From Leptospira sp. GIMC2001 (GTDB taxonomy: Bacteria; Spirochaetota; Leptospiria; Leptospirales; Leptospiraceae), in contig NZ_CP115468.1 in NCBI RefSeq assembly GCF_028462125.1, positions 3,341,559 to 3,405,558 of the forward strand: DNA of 64,000 nucleotides, in the 5' to 3' direction. A model generated the notes under the pieces. The model made no database searches. It saw only the letters and a list, made by a program, of their open reading frames with translations, and was not told the DNA's origin. Positions 17,470-26,572 of the stretch are shown here, in pieces (positions within the stretch are counted from its first letter, which is position 1; every line of letters begins with the position of its first letter). The translations under genes and the position numbers were made by a program.

Positions 17470-18731
17470 ATTCAGTTGATTCTCTTTTAAAGTATTGGTT
17501 TCGAATTTTACCGTCAGGTTATCAAGTAAAAAGATTTCTTATAGTATTTGCGACAAGGTTTCTTTTTCTTGTGATTTCTTTTCTAATTTATTGGAGTCTA
17601 CTCAAAAATTTACCGCAAGATATTCATTTTAATTTAGAAGTCGCAATGGTACTTACACTTACAATTTGTACGGTTGTATTCCTTCCTATATTCGAGAAAT
17701 TCTCTTTGTATCTAAAAGGTATATTCTTATCTGAATATCTTCTAGAAGATGCATCTGTTTCACGCTTTGCCTATAAGAGATTTGATAACAATTCATTAAT
17801 CAAATCCGTATTTCCCGATATGGTGAAGATTTCCGGATCGGAATCTGGCAAATTGGGAATTTTAAAAGAAGATGGAACTTTTGATATCTACACATACAAT
17901 CGTGGTCGTCAAAAAAAAATTCCCACTCGAAATGAAAATACTCCAATGAATCAGCTAATGCAATTCTTATTAAAATTCAAAAATGGCGTGAGCATTTCGG
18001 AGACGGTTTCTCATCCAGAAATCAATTCTGATTTTATAGCTCTACGAGCTGATTTCATTGTTCCTTTTCTCTTCCGAGAAAAAATCTTTGGTTTCTTGGC
18101 GGTATCGAATATCCCAGATCGAGAAGCCTTACATCAATTAATCGTTCTGTCTGGACAATGCGCGCTTGTCATTCATAACCAAAATCTTTCGGCACATATT
18201 GTTGAAAATTTAAAATATAGGCAAGAAGAAGAATCCGCAAAGCGAATTCAGAATCTTTTGCAAAAAGGCAAAGTTCCCGAAATTGATGAGCTATCTATTC
18301 AATTTACAGGACTTGATCCATCTACTCTAATTGAATTCTTTCAAACAGAAGACAACCGATGGAATTTTCTCATTCTTTCGGCAGGTGGTCCGCCGAGAAG
18401 TGCTGGATTACTTCATTCTTATATTCTAGGATTATTGTATTCGAGACTCAAGCGCGGCAAGGCCAACAACTTTATAGAAATCAAGACTATGATCAGCGAA
18501 ACTTTTCAAAAAGTAGAATGGAAAGAAAAATACGGATATCTACTTGGAAAATTTCAAGCTGGAGGCAATCTTGAAATTCTTCACGAAGGAAACCTTTTTA
18601 AAGTATATGAAGTTAAGAAGCCCGATATCTCCATCACTTCTATAGGATGGAAAAATTTTATCAACGCTAACTCATATCCAATTTCCATTGACTTAAGAAA
18701 TCGTTTATTTATGAGGATTGGTCGAGCGTGA
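17466..18731 (+). CDS. Membrane GAF/SpoIIE-like pseudophosphatase
   Basis: A 421-residue protein with two membrane segments (about 22-45 and 58-80), a GAF-like region (about 100-235) and a C-terminal part that follows the SpoIIE/PP2C pattern but lacks its catalytic residues. The helix EESAKRIQNLLQKG matches the usual entry helix. Where active enzymes read (S)GDYxD it reads DPSTLIEFF, and where they read GDVSGHG it reads SAGGPPRSAG, so the metal-binding aspartates are missing; the DG motif near the end is also absent. It is coupled to argJ upstream (ATGA) and to an intact SpoIIE phosphatase downstream (GTGA). It may act as a regulatory partner. The fold assignment is by eye. Confidence 0.65.
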   Translation: MNSVDSLLKYWFRILPSGYQVKRFLIVFATRFLFLVISFLIYWSLLKNLPQDIHFNLEVAMVLTLTICTVVFLPIFEKFSLYLKGIFLSEYLLEDASVSRFAYKRFDNNSLIKSVFPDMVKISGSESGKLGILKEDGTFDIYTYNRGRQKKIPTRNENTPMNQLMQFLLKFKNGVSISETVSHPEINSDFIALRADFIVPFLFREKIFGFLAVSNIPDREALHQLIVLSGQCALVIHNQNLSAHIVENLKYRQEEESAKRIQNLLQKGKVPEIDELSIQFTGLDPSTLIEFFQTEDNRWNFLILSAGGPPRSAGLLHSYILGLLYSRLKRGKANNFIEIKTMISETFQKVEWKEKYGYLLGKFQAGGNLEILHEGNLFKVYEVKKPDISITSIGWKNFINANSYPISIDLRNRLFMRIGRA

Positions 18732-21118
18732 GAGATCTAGTTGTATTATTCATATCAACTGCAATATTTTTTCTTGGTTTGATTGCAATCTTAGTTGGAT
18801 TACAAAAGAACATCTATCGCCTTCCAGTTTATTATTATCCCAATGGATTGGTTCTTAACATCAATGATCAATTCAAAGAATTCTGGGGAAATAAAATTTC
18901 CATGGATGATGTTGCCTTCGCAAAAGATCTAAATACAAAATTTAGCTTTGCTGAGCATGAAGTTAGAATCTATGATAAAAATCAAAGTGAGCAGATAGGA
19001 AGGTTCTTCTTTTTTAATATAAAGAAATTCGATATTATTCGTTATTTTTCTGCAGATATACTCACTTCGCTTATTGCTTTTATTACTGCTTTTTGGTTTT
19101 TTTACCATATTCGAGATACATATATATTTTTATTTTTTCTCAATGCCGCTGCATTATTGCTTTGTAACTTTCTGTATATTGCCTTCGATGAATATTTTTT
19201 CTTTTTTACTTTTTTTCTTTTTATGTTTAGCTTTTCCTTGCTCAATCTATCTTTTCGATTTCGAGGCAAGGAGATTCCAACAAAATATATAATCCCTCAA
19301 CTAGTCGTCTCTGCTGTTATGGGATTTGTAATCGAAACGGAAAGTGAGAATTTTGATTTGGTGATTCGAGTTGGGTTTGGTGGATTGATTCTGTTACTGG
19401 GATCCATTATCTTATCAGTCGCTTCAATTGTTTATGATATTGGAAGTTATCACCAACAAAAGAATATTCTCATTCGCAAAATGAGTCTGATATTTTCTCT
19501 CTTATTGCTAGGTTTTGTTCCAGTGACAATTGTTTTCTATGATCCATTAGGAATCATGGCATATGATCGACTCTATTTATTTATTATTTTTCTAGTTTTC
19601 TTATCTTCATTTATTTATGGAACATATCGATATAGTTTAGTTCCTATCCAAGTTTTTTTCAATCCTACGATTGTTGCTCTGCTACTGGTATCATCTGTTG
19701 TCGGAACTTATATCGTTCTTGCATTTATTCTAAAGCAATATCTTTCGATTCAAATACTTATTGATTCCAGGTATTTTAATGTTTTCTTTCTATTGATTAC
19801 AATTATCTATCTGATTCCGATTCGATCGGCATTTAGGGAACTCGTTAATTATTATAGCTTTAAGAAGAATGCAAATCTGGCAGCAAGCTTAGAGAAAATT
19901 TCCTCACAAATCTCATCACCCATTTCAATGAAATCCATTGTTGGTGGAATTAATAGAAATATGATGGAGACGCTAAATGTAAATCAGATCATGCTTCTGA
20001 TTCCTGGGGATCAATTTGCCAATGCCGATTTGAGAAATATAAATTTTACTCGAATCTCTACCAATTCAGAAATCTGGAAATACTTTCTGCGATCCAAAGA
20101 AGTAACAGTTACATCTCACCTAACATATGGCGTTGGACTAAGAGAAAGTCTATTCCAATACTTAAGCAAGATGGGAATACAGATCGCCTTTCCTATTCGA
20201 GACAGCAAAGAAAAGAAGAAAAACAAAGCGATCCTTCTTATCGGTGAAAAAGTTGACAAACAGAATTTTAGTTTAGGCGAACTTCGATATATTCGGGAAG
20301 TATCAAGACTCGCTTCCATGCTTCTGGATAATTACTCACTACTTGCTGATGAGATAGAAAAGAAAAAAATCATGCGTAAACTGCATACTGCATCTGTTCT
20401 CGATCACACACTCAATCTTATCGATAGCAATCCATCTGAATATTTACGAATTGGATACTTTTCCATTCCGGCTGTTGAGATAAGTGGTGACTATTTGGAT
20501 ATCATCAATTTGAATCCAGAAAAAGTAGCAATATTTCTTGGCGATGTATCAGGACATGGATTGGGAACTGGTTATATAGTAACAGCGATTAAAGCAATCA
20601 CGAGAGATATGATCAACACAGAAGATGATCTAGAAAAAATATTTGTGAACATCAATCATTTCCTAAAAGAAAAGTATGGTGGCAACGAATTTATGACTCT
20701 TCTTGGTGGAATTCTAAATACCAAAACTCAGACTTTTACCTATATCAATGCTGGACATCCTGGACTTATTGTAGTTACAGAAGATGGATATTTGAAGCCA
20801 TACAACAAGACTCAGAGAGTATTAGGAATTCTCGAAACTGAATATAAGACTGGAGTTTTACAACTGAACAATGCTGAGAAATTAATAATTTATTCAGATG
20901 GCGTAACAGAAACTTTTGGGGAAGGAGAGTCTATGTTTGGAGAAGAAACTCTATATGATGTGCTTCGCAAAAATTACCATCTCTCGGCTGATGAGATGCC
21001 ACTACTTTTGCAAGATCGACTTGAAGTATTCCGTAAGGGTAAAGAACTTACTGACGATTCAACTTTCGTAGCAATTGAGCTACTTTCCAAACAACTATCT
21101 TCCGATAGTATTAAGTAG
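18728..21118 (+). CDS. Multi-pass membrane SpoIIE-family serine phosphatase (PP2C)
   Basis: A 796-residue protein. An N-terminal membrane segment and short extracytoplasmic loop are followed by a block of about nine membrane helices (to about residue 380), a GAF-like region (about 390-545) and a SpoIIE/PP2C domain (about 560-790). The catalytic motifs are intact: VEISGDYLDI, FLGDVSGHGLGTGY, NAGHPG and IYSDGVTE. Such enzymes dephosphorylate anti-sigma antagonists in partner-switch pathways. The start is GTG 18728, overlapping the stop of the pseudophosphatase gene. The M50B-like protease begins five bases after the stop. The partner proteins (STAS antagonist, HATPase) are not in the window. 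Confidence 0.9.
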   Translation: MRDLVVLFISTAIFFLGLIAILVGLQKNIYRLPVYYYPNGLVLNINDQFKEFWGNKISMDDVAFAKDLNTKFSFAEHEVRIYDKNQSEQIGRFFFFNIKKFDIIRYFSADILTSLIAFITAFWFFYHIRDTYIFLFFLNAAALLLCNFLYIAFDEYFFFFTFFLFMFSFSLLNLSFRFRGKEIPTKYIIPQLVVSAVMGFVIETESENFDLVIRVGFGGLILLLGSIILSVASIVYDIGSYHQQKNILIRKMSLIFSLLLLGFVPVTIVFYDPLGIMAYDRLYLFIIFLVFLSSFIYGTYRYSLVPIQVFFNPTIVALLLVSSVVGTYIVLAFILKQYLSIQILIDSRYFNVFFLLITIIYLIPIRSAFRELVNYYSFKKNANLAASLEKISSQISSPISMKSIVGGINRNMMETLNVNQIMLLIPGDQFANADLRNINFTRISTNSEIWKYFLRSKEVTVTSHLTYGVGLRESLFQYLSKMGIQIAFPIRDSKEKKKNKAILLIGEKVDKQNFSLGELRYIREVSRLASMLLDNYSLLADEIEKKKIMRKLHTASVLDHTLNLIDSNPSEYLRIGYFSIPAVEISGDYLDIINLNPEKVAIFLGDVSGHGLGTGYIVTAIKAITRDMINTEDDLEKIFVNINHFLKEKYGGNEFMTLLGGILNTKTQTFTYINAGHPGLIVVTEDGYLKPYNKTQRVLGILETEYKTGVLQLNNAEKLIIYSDGVTETFGEGESMFGEETLYDVLRKNYHLSADEMPLLLQDRLEVFRKGKELTDDSTFVAIELLSKQLSSDSIK

Positions 21119-21123
21119 TTGCA

Positions 21124-22017
21124 ATGTCTAGTCGTTCGTTTCAATTTATTCTCTTCTTGTCGCTACTCCTCAGCTTGATTTCATTTTGGGATCATCCGCT
21201 AATGGCTAGCGTAAAAGAATTTGTTGTATTGATTCATGAGATTTGCCATGCAGTTGCAGCATTGTTGACTGGTGGAGATGTAAAAAACATAGCCATTCAT
21301 GGAGATGAATCGGGGGAAACCGTGACTCTTCCATCAACACTTCGCGGTTCTTTTCTATTTGTGGTATCTGCAGGATATCTTGGAACCTCACTTATCGGTG
21401 GAGTTTTACTCTATAAAGGATTCACGGGAAGAAATACAAAAACCACTTTGATTCTTTTAGCAATTCTTGTTTTTCTTCTTACAATGAAGTATTCAAACGT
21501 AGGAGAATTTGCTTATACGGTCGGTGTCGCCTGGTCGCTTGGAATTTTCTTTGCTGGCTTTCTTGGAAAACATTTATCCTCCATCGCATTGGTTTTCCTA
21601 GGCACAACAATTTCTCTATACAGCATTTATGATCTCTCAGATTTTGCTAGGCATGTTCATCAAACAGATGCTGGAATTCTTGCATACTGGCTTACAGGAT
21701 ATAATGTAAACTTACACGATAAACCTCCGGCTTCCGTTCTGATCCTTGGATATCTGGTTGCGATCACCTGGTCACTGATCAGTATAGGAACCATTTATAG
21801 CTTTGTTATGCGATCCATTAGCCACGGTGATGGTATTATGCATGAACCTTCCAGTCAGTCCCCATCTGGAATCGATCCTAATTTCCAAGAAATGTTTCCT
21901 GGCGAACTCACACCTGAGGTTGTGGACTGGTTTTTGGCGAGAGGATTGGATTTGAACGGTCGTCCTTTGACTGGAGAATTGGTGGACGGATTTCAGAAAG
22001 ATTCTGAAATGACTTAA
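21124..22017 (+). CDS. M50B-like membrane metalloprotease
   Basis: A 297-residue membrane protein with the zinc-protease motif HEICH at residues 38-42 ([16 protein letters not shown]), typical of the Peptidase_M50B-like group related to site-2 proteases. About six hydrophobic segments follow; the second metal ligand is probably an Asp further on but I could not place it surely. The last 50 residues form a soluble acidic tail with a [20 protein letters not shown] stretch. It lies five bases after a SpoIIE phosphatase gene and five bases before the epimerase gene, so it belongs to the same operon. A role in cleaving membrane regulators is possible but inferred. Confidence 0.8.
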   Translation: MSSRSFQFILFLSLLLSLISFWDHPLMASVKEFVVLIHEICHAVAALLTGGDVKNIAIHGDESGETVTLPSTLRGSFLFVVSAGYLGTSLIGGVLLYKGFTGRNTKTTLILLAILVFLLTMKYSNVGEFAYTVGVAWSLGIFFAGFLGKHLSSIALVFLGTTISLYSIYDLSDFARHVHQTDAGILAYWLTGYNVNLHDKPPASVLILGYLVAITWSLISIGTIYSFVMRSISHGDGIMHEPSSQSPSGIDPNFQEMFPGELTPEVVDWFLARGLDLNGRPLTGELVDGFQKDSEMT

Positions 22018-22022
22018 GAACT

Positions 22023-22958
22023 ATGAGTAAACGAATTCTCATCACTGGTGGAGCTGGATTTATAGGTTCCCATTTATGCGAAAGATTGATTGCAGAAGGC
22101 AACGAAGTAATATGCCTCGACAACCTTCATACGGGTAGAAAAAAAAATATTTCCCATTTATTGAATAATCAAGGATTTGAATTTCTTCGCCACGACATCA
22201 CTGACCCACTAAAGATAGAAGTAGATCAAATCTATAATATGGCTTGTCCAGCCTCTCCAGTTCATTATCAATCCAATCCTATAAAAACAATTAAGACAAA
22301 TGTTTTAGGTATGATGAATATGCTAGGACTTGCTAAACGAGTTAATGCAAGAATCTTGCAAGCTTCAACCAGTGAAGTTTATGGCAATCCTTTAGAACAT
22401 CCTCAGAATGAATCTTATTGGGGAAATGTAAATACTATTGGAATCAGATCATGTTATGATGAAGGAAAACGAGTTGCAGAAACTCTTTGCTTCGACTATC
22501 ATAGAAACCATTATGTAGATATTAGAGTCATTCGTATCTTCAATACATATGGTCCAAAAATGTTACCAAACGACGGTCGAGTAGTAAGTAATTTTATTGT
22601 GCAAGCTCTTCAGGGCAATGACATCACTATCTATGGTGATGGATCCCAGACCCGTTCATTCTGTTACGTTGATGATCTGGTCGATGGAATCATTTCGATG
22701 ATGGAAAAGGATAATTTCACAGGACCAGTCAATCTAGGTAATGACGGAGAGTTCACTGTTAAAGAGCTTGCCGAACATGTTGTACGCCTTACTGGAACCA
22801 AATCAAAAATCATTTACAAGGATTTACCTTCCGATGATCCAAGTAGAAGAAAACCCGATTTGACACTTGCAAAGAAAGAATTAAACTTTCAACCAAAAGT
22901 AAAGTTGGAACAAGGTCTCGCAAAAGCAATTGAATATTTTAAACAAAATCTGAACTAA
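22023..22958 (+). CDS. UDP-glucuronate decarboxylase (UDP-xylose synthase) type SDR
   Basis: An extended short-chain dehydrogenase of 311 residues. The NAD-binding loop GGAGFIGSH is at 9-17 and the catalytic pair is Y145 and K149 in RSCYDEGKR. The signature [17 protein letters not shown] with the [10 protein letters not shown] loop near 75-83 is characteristic of UDP-glucuronate decarboxylases, which make UDP-xylose for surface glycans, rather than of GalE or RmlB. No glycosyltransferase genes are adjacent. A six-base gap to the protease gene and 14 bases to pntAA suggest one operon. Confidence 0.9.
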   Translation: MSKRILITGGAGFIGSHLCERLIAEGNEVICLDNLHTGRKKNISHLLNNQGFEFLRHDITDPLKIEVDQIYNMACPASPVHYQSNPIKTIKTNVLGMMNMLGLAKRVNARILQASTSEVYGNPLEHPQNESYWGNVNTIGIRSCYDEGKRVAETLCFDYHRNHYVDIRVIRIFNTYGPKMLPNDGRVVSNFIVQALQGNDITIYGDGSQTRSFCYVDDLVDGIISMMEKDNFTGPVNLGNDGEFTVKELAEHVVRLTGTKSKIIYKDLPSDDPSRRKPDLTLAKKELNFQPKVKLEQGLAKAIEYFKQNLN

Positions 22959-22972
22959 AGAATTAGGTATAT

Positions 22973-24097
22973 ATGCAACTAGGTATAATCAAAGAAGAAA
23001 GTTTCGAGAATCGCGTTTCAATCACTCCAGATGTAATTGATGCTCTAAAAAAAATAGGAATCGAAGTAATCATTGAGACAGGAGCCGGAGACCGAGCATT
23101 TCATTCAGATGATCAGTACAAGGCTGCGGGTGCAACTGTTGGTTCAAGGTCTGAAGTTCTTTCGAAATCCGACTTGATTACCTGCGTTCAATTTCCAACA
23201 GAAGAAGTAAGCTCTGCTCTTAAGAAAGGCCAGAGCCTCATGTCCCTATTTCAACCAGTTTACAACAAAGATAAAATTGCAAAATTGAATAGCCAAGGGC
23301 TGACTTTGTACAGTCTAGATACGATTCCAAGGATTACTCGCGCACAAAGTATGGACGTTTTGTCCTCTCAAGCAACCGTTGCTGGATACAAAGCTGTTCT
23401 ACTTGCTGCAACTTCTCTCAGCCGCTTCTTTCCAATGCTTACCACTGCTGCGGGAACGATCACTCCAACCAGAATGTTAATTATCGGTGCAGGAGTCGCT
23501 GGACTTCAAGCTATTGCGACAGCTAGAAGACTTGGAGCTGTTGTCGATGTTTTTGATACTCGACCAGAAGTAAAAGAACAAGTCATGAGTCTTGGAGCAA
23601 AATTTGTCGAGGTTGAAGGAGCCGCTGATGCATCGCAAGCTGGTGGTTATGCGGTAGAACAATCAGATGAATACAAGCAAAGACAAGCAGAAGCGATTCA
23701 TAAATTTGCATCCAAAGCAGATGTAATTATTACTACAGCCTTAATTCCAGGTAAACCTGCACCTAAACTGATTGCAAAAGCAACCGTTGAAGAGATGCGT
23801 CCTGGATCAGTTATAGTAGACTTGGCTTCTATCATGGGTGGAAATTGTGAACTTACTGTGGATAACCAAACGATCAATCACAAAGGAGTTTCTATAATCG
23901 GAAATTCCAATCTTCCTTCCACCATGCCATCTGATGCGAGCAAGATGTTTGCCAAAAACATTCTGAATTTCCTGAAGCTGCTAATGAAAGAAAACCAAGT
24001 GAATTTGGATTTCAACGATGAAGTTATTGCAGGGACTTGCATTGCTCATAATGGCGAAATTACACATAAGCCAACGAAAGCTGCTCTAGGTGAATAG
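22973..24097 (+). CDS. pntAA: NAD(P) transhydrogenase subunit alpha part 1
   Basis: The NAD(H)-binding domain (dI) of the proton-translocating transhydrogenase that makes NADPH from NADH. At 374 residues it matches the alpha-1 subunit of three-gene systems and has no membrane part. The alanine-dehydrogenase-like fold shows KEESFENRVSITP near the start, RAQSMDVLSSQ at 123-133 and the nucleotide loop GAGVAGLQA at 172-180. The expected partners pntAB and pntB do not follow: the next sequence is a palindrome and a decayed gene on the other strand. They are either elsewhere in the genome or absent. Confidence 0.93.
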   Translation: MQLGIIKEESFENRVSITPDVIDALKKIGIEVIIETGAGDRAFHSDDQYKAAGATVGSRSEVLSKSDLITCVQFPTEEVSSALKKGQSLMSLFQPVYNKDKIAKLNSQGLTLYSLDTIPRITRAQSMDVLSSQATVAGYKAVLLAATSLSRFFPMLTTAAGTITPTRMLIIGAGVAGLQAIATARRLGAVVDVFDTRPEVKEQVMSLGAKFVEVEGAADASQAGGYAVEQSDEYKQRQAEAIHKFASKADVIITTALIPGKPAPKLIAKATVEEMRPGSVIVDLASIMGGNCELTVDNQTINHKGVSIIGNSNLPSTMPSDASKMFAKNILNFLKLLMKENQVNLDFNDEVIAGTCIAHNGEITHKPTKAALGE

Positions 24098-24129
24098 AAT
24101 CAAAATTTTATTAAGAATTTTTTGATATA

Positions 24130-24173
24130 GCTTATATTCTACAATGTTTAGGATTTCATTTTAGAATATAAGC
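24130..24173. terminator. 12-bp perfect palindrome after pntAA, possible terminator
   Basis: GCTTATATTCTA (24130-24141) and TAGAATATAAGC (24162-24173) are exact inverted repeats with a 20-base spacer. It lies 32 bases after the pntAA stop and just before the end of the pseudogene on the other strand. There is no T-run directly after it, so termination is possible but an operator or the trace of a mobile sequence is also possible. Confidence 0.5.
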
Positions 24174-24177
24174 CCCG

Positions 24178-24780
24178 TTAAATTTGTGGAATCATAATCA
24201 CAGGAGAGAACCCTCCCCCGGCGGTTCGGAAATTTGTGGTTTGACCTTGGTAGAGGCGACTGGTTAATAAAAAAACTTCCTTATCATAGATATAAGCTCG
24301 GAAATCTGTCTTAAAATCCATAGCCTCTCCCTCCACTTGGAAACTGCGAGTAGATGGCTCGATAAATTCCTGGACGATATAATCCTGATTCATAATCTCT
24401 TCAAATTTTTTTCTAGATATTTTCTTACCGGAATATGATCCTTTGCCACCATAGCTTTGATTTGGTTTAAAAAAATATTCCCCCGGTTATTTCTTTTTCA
24501 AGAAAAAAGGGGAATCTTCCATTTTGAATTAAATCAAAACGAATTTTTAATTCGTCCAGGGTATTACAATTACAAACGGTATAGATCGACCTTACAAAAT
24601 TTTCTGCCATAGTTAATAATTCTTTTTTGCCAAACTGTCTCAAGATAATTTTACAAAAGGAAAATTTTTCCCTTTACCCTTATACTAAAGAACCTTCTAG
24701 AAAGATTTCTCGATTGACATTTTTCTAGAAACTGCCGAATTCTTAAATTAGGAATTAATTCATAAATTAAATCGCGACTT
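24178..24780 (-). pseudogene. Decayed ATP-grasp-family gene
   Basis: The C-terminal 100 residues are readable: KPNQSYGGKGS is the nucleotide loop of an ATP-grasp enzyme, YIVQEFIEP the hinge, and FKTDFRAYIYD plus TNFRTAGGGFSPV the catalytic end. The frame breaks at a run of five C bases (24480-24484, G-run on the coding strand). Removing one base joins FPFFLEKEITG to EYFFKPNQSYGG smoothly, and upstream codons back to about 24670 then read through. A second break lies near 24655-24685, beyond which another frame continues to about 24780. No start remains and the N-terminus seems lost. The substrate of the intact enzyme is unknown. An RNA-level or sequencing explanation for the first shift is possible, but two breaks favour decay. 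Confidence 0.7.
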
Positions 24781-24838
24781 TGTATTTATACCAAATATTT
24801 AAAGACCGAATCCAATCAATCACCATAAGGATAATAAA

Positions 24839-25828
24839 TTGCTTAACAAAAAACTATTCCTAATTCTTATATCAGGAATTATCATTTTCAGTCCTCTCAA
24901 GATTTCAAGCGCTGATTCTTCTTCTAAAAAGCAAGCGGATCCAGCGACTAAAATAACCCCCAATGAATTGGGCAAAATTCTTATCTTAACATATCACAAA
25001 CTAGGTGATGAAGATACAGAATATACTCGAACAGTGTCAGGTTTTAGAGATGATATAATCTATTTGATCAAGAATGACTTCCATTTGATTAGCCTTCAAG
25101 AATTTCGATCGGGTAAGATTACATCACCATTTGGTAAAAAACCCGTCCTGCTGACTTTTGATGATTCCTCGATCTACCAATTCGAAATGACGAAGGATGG
25201 AAAAATTGCAAAGAACTCTGCAATCGGAATCTTAGAAGATTTGAAAAGCAAATACAAAGGATTCATTCCTAAAGCTGTATTTTTTGTAACTCCAGGTTCA
25301 AAACAACCAAACAATCTTTTTGGACAAAATGAATTTAGAAATCAAAAACTGAATTTCTTAGTACAAAATGGCTACGAGATTGGCAACCATACTCATTGGC
25401 ATGCGAATTTAAAACAATACTCGAAACTCATAGAAGAACAGATTGCAAAATGTCAAAAGGACGTAACAGACATTTTACCTGGATACAAAATGTACGCTCT
25501 TGCATTGCCTTATGGAATTTATCCAAAGGAACCTGATAGATCTAGATTGAGAAAAGGGGAATATAAAGGAATCTCATATCATAATGAATTGATATTTGAC
25601 TATTCCAATCGATTGAGCCATTCGATATATTCCAATGATTATGATACTATGCATATTCGAAGAGTGCATGGTAATAAATCTGGGGTCGAAAGAGCCTTTA
25701 AGGAGCTTAAAAGCACTGGCAAGACTTTCATTAGTGATGGCGATCCTGAAACTGTTTCCATAAGAAAATCTGATATAGATAAAATAAAGCCTTCTTGGAA
25801 GAACAGAATAAAATTCGTAGAAGACTGA
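24839..25828 (+). CDS. Secreted polysaccharide deacetylase (NodB-like)
   Basis: A 329-residue protein with a signal peptide (about residues 1-25, ending SSADS). The NodB metal-dependent deacetylase motifs are present: TFDDS at 106-110 and HTHWH at 184-188 (the usual HSxxH zinc site), with YGIYP further on. Likely substrates are N-acetylated glycans such as chitin oligomers or peptidoglycan. It starts at TTG 24839 with AAGG eight to ten bases upstream. It is divergent from the decayed ATP-grasp gene. Confidence 0.85.
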   Translation: MLNKKLFLILISGIIIFSPLKISSADSSSKKQADPATKITPNELGKILILTYHKLGDEDTEYTRTVSGFRDDIIYLIKNDFHLISLQEFRSGKITSPFGKKPVLLTFDDSSIYQFEMTKDGKIAKNSAIGILEDLKSKYKGFIPKAVFFVTPGSKQPNNLFGQNEFRNQKLNFLVQNGYEIGNHTHWHANLKQYSKLIEEQIAKCQKDVTDILPGYKMYALALPYGIYPKEPDRSRLRKGEYKGISYHNELIFDYSNRLSHSIYSNDYDTMHIRRVHGNKSGVERAFKELKSTGKTFISDGDPETVSIRKSDIDKIKPSWKNRIKFVED

Positions 25829-25945
25829 AGATTTTTTATAAGTAGAGGAACTGTGCCTTTTTATTCAAACAAACTAAATCGAGTTGTGATTTTCTTTTAG
25901 ACAAAATTAGTTTGAATTTTCTAATAATGGAATCGGTTGTTTGAT

Positions 25946-25983
25946 TTCCCTAGCCCCCGCCCTTAAGCACGGGCGCTAGGGAA
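25946..25983. terminator. GC-rich hairpin between convergent genes
   Basis: TTCCCTAGC (25946-25954) pairs with GCTAGGGAA (25975-25983), and inside it GCCC pairs with GGGC across TTAAGCAC with a CCCC bulge on one side. The hairpin is GC-rich in AT-rich surroundings and lies between the convergent deacetylase and PAP2 genes. It lacks a clear T-run on either side. It is probably a bidirectional terminator or a REP-like palindrome. Confidence 0.6.
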
Positions 25984-26050
25984 CTAACTATATCGAATGA
26001 CTTTAATGGTTTGGATTTGGCAGAGACTCCCAAATTATAAACCTCATATC

Positions 26051-26572
26051 TCAAAACTCCAGCAGGGGTTTCAGAAAATACAAATACCCGAGAACACCCA
26101 AACTTCCAGATATAAATCCAACTACCCAACCTCCGATAACATCACTCAAGAAGTGGTGTAAGGACAGCAAGCGTCCAACCCCAGACAGAATTGTGAATAT
26201 AAAGATCCAAGGATGAACTCCAAAAGCAAACACAAGTATCATAACAACGGTTAGTGAATTTGCAGAGTGAGCTGAAGGAAAAGAATGCTTCATATCAGGA
26301 TTCGAATCTATTTTGCCTGCGACGCTTAACAGTGGGCGTTTTCTTGAGACCAGTTTCTTGAGAAAGAGAACAAATCTATCGTTGAGAAAAGCAACCAGTG
26401 CAACATATAGTAAGGCAAGAAAAAAAGGTTTAAAGCCATCCGCAAACCACAACACAGGTAGAATCAAAATCAAAAAGACTTCACCCCTATTCCACCGTGA
26501 TAGGTGTTTGCGAATTTTTTCAGTTGGAAATGTTTCTCTAATCCACAAAGAAAATCTAATATCAAGGTTCAA
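26051..26572 (-). CDS. PAP2-family membrane phosphatase
   Basis: A 173-residue membrane protein with the complete three-part PAP2 signature: KKLVSRKRP (72-80), FPSAHSAN with PSAH at 99-102, and RLLSLHHFLSD with R134, H140 and D144. Relatives dephosphorylate undecaprenyl pyrophosphate, phosphatidic acid or phosphatidylglycerol phosphate; lipid A phosphatases also fall here. The start is TTG 26572, overlapping the hisS stop as TTGA, so it is coupled to hisS. Confidence 0.88.
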   Translation of the reverse strand: MNLDIRFSLWIRETFPTEKIRKHLSRWNRGEVFLILILPVLWFADGFKPFFLALLYVALVAFLNDRFVLFLKKLVSRKRPLLSVAGKIDSNPDMKHSFPSAHSANSLTVVMILVFAFGVHPWIFIFTILSGVGRLLSLHHFLSDVIGGWVVGFISGSLGVLGYLYFLKPLLEF

